Assembly: GCA_001655205.1 (NCBI GenBank)
Contig: LPNZ01006231.1
Coordinates: 1-20,010 of the forward strand
Length of the DNA: 20,010 nucleotides
Origin: Lenisia limosa
Lineage: Eukaryota; Breviatea
Direction of reading: 5' to 3'
The translations under genes and the position numbers were made by a program. Under the pieces are notes generated by a model that saw nothing but the letters and a program-made list of their open reading frames with translations, searched no databases and had not been told where the DNA came from. How positions within the stretch are numbered: the first letter of the stretch is position 1; each line of letters begins with the position of its first letter. Below, piece after piece: positions 17,831 through 20,010 of the stretch.

Positions 17831-18077
17831 AATGTGAGCAAGTGAGCACTGTTGTTTTTTTCAGGGTGGTTTAGGGGTCGGCAGACCGGGCCAAAATTTC
17901 CATTTAGGTAGCTACCCGAAGAAAAGCTTTCATACGGCGCCGTAAAGGCTTAAATCCGAGCCAACATACACCTTTATTCCCAATAGAGCCTGGAAGAAGC
18001 ACTATTTTGAAGAATATTAGGTATGAATTTGACAGTGAAACCTCTTGTTGCTCCTTTAGCTAAATTATACACCAATA
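17831..18077. promoter_or_regulatory. divergent upstream region
   Basis: 247 bp between the starts of the ARB2-like gene (minus) and the plus-strand gene at 18078; likely holds both promoters. A GC-rich patch (gggtcggcagaccgggcc, ~17875-17892) stands out. No TATA or known factor site is secure. Confidence 0.35.
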
Positions 18078-19561
18078 ATGATTCTACATCGTTTTCGAGG
18101 GTCTTTGGAAGACGACAATACTCTTTCACGCTCCCCATTTTTGTCAACAAAATCAGAGATCATGGCATATCTCAAAAAATCACTGATCAATGACATGCCT
18201 TTTTTTGCTCCACTCTTTGCTCCTGGGTTTGAGATTATGTTGGTTTATAATACAGAACAGTCGACTGATGGNNNNNNNNNNCATATCATGAATGTTTCAT
18301 TACGTTTCTTAATTTTGTTTTAGCATTGGCCTTTATTACTGAAAAAATATTTCCTTGATCAGGTGTAACTTCCATCTAATGTGTTTAGCTTTGCTTGACT
18401 ACAGACACTTCAAACCTCTCAACCTCGGCTTCCGACGGCGGACGTTTACAATCTCTTACGGGAGAACATTGTCACCTCTAATGGTACGGCTTTTGATGAT
18501 GAAGAAAGCTCAATTTGTGCATTTGTGATACTCCATGCAATCCCTTCTGTAATAATAAAACTAAATTCCAATATTGTTATCGGTTTTTGCTTTGTCTCAT
18601 CATGAATATTGTTTCCTTCTCTTCTTCCCAGATTGATACTTTTTTTCAAAATCCCAGGGCATACAACCACCATCGTGGGAGAATTTACAAGGAAACAAAG
18701 TCGTATTCGATGCCACCTTTGTTGAAAATACAAAGCAGAAAAAATTGACAAGTATTGAGATTTCTAGACTTGATAAGGCCAAAAAAAATCAATCACAGAC
18801 TGGAAAAAATATGCAGCCAAGAGAAGCACAAAGAACGCTGCCAACTACAACGTTTGATTTTTTTTTTTTTATCAAATGGGGATGTACTTGTTGTAACTCC
18901 TACCAAAGTAGTTTCTACCACCTCTATTAAAAATGGGATTTATTGTAACACTTTTCTTGACAAATCACTTTCCCCAAAAACAGATGTTATTTTCCCACCA
19001 CAACCTCTGTGTCTTGGTGTTGGGATTGATGATGAGGAATTTTCTAGACTAAGCAACTGTGATTTTGAATCAGAGACCAGTGAAGTAGCGGCATTTTTTT
19101 TCTATTTTCAGAATTTTGACCGATCAAATTTTTTTGCTTTTCCAGGTTTGAGTTCGATTAATAAGCTAAACGGTCTTTGAAAGCAGGTGAAAGAAAAATT
19201 GGCCCCCAAGAAGAACATAGTGACCTTTATATTAAAAATACATGTAAGCCAGCTTTGGAACTGCATGACAGACTTGAGGCGGAGGAGTGCGTGAGACTCT
19301 GTGAAATAGTTGATATTCTTTTCGCTTTTAACAACACATTGCTTTTTGAGTGACGAAATGTTTCTTTCTTAGAGTCCTGATAATTGCAAAAGAAGTGCTT
19401 TGAAAAATGTTAACGGGCTTGAGGATCCAGAGAAGCCAACACCAGTGGAGATTTGTGATTTTCATACACAATTTGTTGATGAGCTAATGAAAATTCAGAA
19501 GATCAGTGAAATTAAAAACCCTCTTGAAATTTATAAAAAACTTATCTCACAATTTATTTGA
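18078..19561 (+). CDS. unrecognised intron-rich gene, interrupted by a 10-N gap
   Basis: The first exon starts at ATG 18078 (RFRGSLEDDNTLSRSPFL, KSLINDMPFFAPLFAPGFEI) and runs into the gap. Then 18324-18362 (HWPLLLKKYFLDQ), a 42-nt intron, and 18405-18548 (TADVYNLLRENIVTSNGTAF). After a ~109-nt intron comes NKVVFDATFVENTKQKKL. Frames are confused near 18780-18860, then clear again: GDVLVVTPTKVVSTTSIKNG, LSPKTDVIFPPQPL, DDEEFSRLSNCDFESETSE, a 27-nt intron (19085-19111), FDRSNFFAFPG, a 41-nt intron (19146-19186), ERKIGPQEEHSDLYIKN, a 64-nt intron (19309-19372), and VEICDFHTQFVDELMKIQKI to TGA (19559-19561). Acidic, probably soluble. No domain recognised. Confidence 0.55.
18272..18281. other. 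assembly gap (10 N)
   Basis: Lies at the end of exon 1 of the plus-strand gene; a fixed 10-N spacer, true length unknown. Confidence 0.95.
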
Positions 19562-19818
19562 ACTGTCACTTTCTTTATCAAAAAAAGCTCACTGGAGAAC
19601 GAGTCAAGAATGTCAATAGCATGTCAATTCAAATTAATCAGTGTAATGAGGCCGCATCGCTTTTAATAAGTTTTATGAGACTACTTGAACTTTCATCAGA
19701 AGTAATCGAAAAAACCGCTTTATCCATATTAGTAAACCATGAGACAGTACAGCCCTTTTTTGTTCCAACCCCATCAAGGTGGTCAAAGATCGCTGATCAC
19801 AAAAATTTTGAGATCTGA
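19562..19818 (+). CDS. continuation or separate small frame after the TGA
   Basis: Removing a possible 23-nt intron (19565-19587, gtcact...aaaaaag) places LTGERVKNVNSMSIQINQCN, EAASLLISFMRLLELSSEVI and ILVNHETVQPFFVPTPSRWS in the same frame as the upstream gene, separated only by one TGA and one codon. The frame ends at TGA (19816-19818). It reads like a real protein with helical Leu-rich segments. It may be the true C-terminus of the 18078 gene, with the TGA an error or a recoded codon, or an independent short gene from ATG 19621. Confidence 0.4.
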
Positions 19819-20010
19819 TTATCAAACTTTTTTTAAAAAAATAAGTCCCCTGTTTGGCCCATTTCCTCATATTTGCCCATTATTTTTCTTCTTTAACGCA
19901 ATTTTACGATATTTAGAACCATGTTAACATCATATTTGGCAATTTCCGAAAGAATAAAAAAAAATTACGAGTACGATAAATGTTGGACTTAAGTCATTTT
20001 TCAGTCTTAT
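19819..20010. other. AT-rich flank, no gene seen
   Basis: Poly-T/poly-A runs only. Confidence 0.4.

Noticed and set aside
18446-18751. 101-codon minus-strand frame
   Set aside because: Opposite to exons of the plus gene and covering an intron; no motif.

Overview
The window looks like nuclear DNA of a unicellular eukaryote in a draft assembly, with four runs of N (2876-3053, 5573-5582, 5994-6207, 18272-18281). Evidence for a eukaryote: the genes recognised are eukaryotic families (histone chaperone ASF1, mitochondrial GTP/GDP carrier GGC1/YHM1, a CDK8-type kinase, a tyrosine-kinase-like (TKL) protein kinase, an ARB2/FAM172 protein) and all are interrupted by GT-AG introns. TAA, TAG and TGA all appear as stops in recognised genes. 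The species cannot be named from sequence. Introns of 22-60 nt with standard stops suggest a protist lineage with miniaturised introns (some Rhizaria such as ascetosporean parasites, or a standard-code ciliate); that is a guess.

The most striking feature is intron size. In the four recognised genes where the reading frame closes exactly, I place 16 introns of 22-59 nt, many of 22-37 nt: GGC1 22/27/25; TKL kinase 24/24; CDK8-like 23; ARB2-like 59/37/34/37/34/25/31/27/31/29. ASF1 adds five of 28-46 nt with one unresolved base. Because of these introns, simple open-frame searches show only pieces of each gene.

Layout. 1-3 kb: a YqaJ-type nuclease fragment (minus), an unrecognised proline-rich minus-strand gene and a poorly resolved plus-strand exon region, then a gap. 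3.05-3.9 kb: AT-rich, with inverted repeats. 3.96-4.62 kb: ASF1 (minus). 4.7-6.0 kb: an unrecognised minus-strand gene containing a tandem ~365-bp duplication with different lesions in each copy. 6.2-7.4 kb: the 3' end of an unrecognised plus gene, then 64 bp later a complete TKL kinase. 7.7-8.7 kb: GGC1 (minus, convergent with the kinase). 8.9-11.1 kb: an unrecognised exon-rich plus gene, divergent from GGC1. 11.2-13.9 kb: mostly unexplained, with fragments of minus-strand coding sequence and a diverged direct repeat. 14.0-15.1 kb: CDK8-like kinase (minus). 15.1-16.25 kb: a GC-rich hairpin patch and an unrecognised plus gene. 16.5-17.8 kb: ARB2-like gene (minus), fully resolved into 11 exons. 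18.1-19.6 kb: a divergent, unrecognised plus gene.

The genes form no pathway or operon. Several act in chromatin or transcription (ASF1, CDK8, ARB2), but that is probably chance neighbourhood in a compact genome. I see no CRISPR, tRNA or rRNA.
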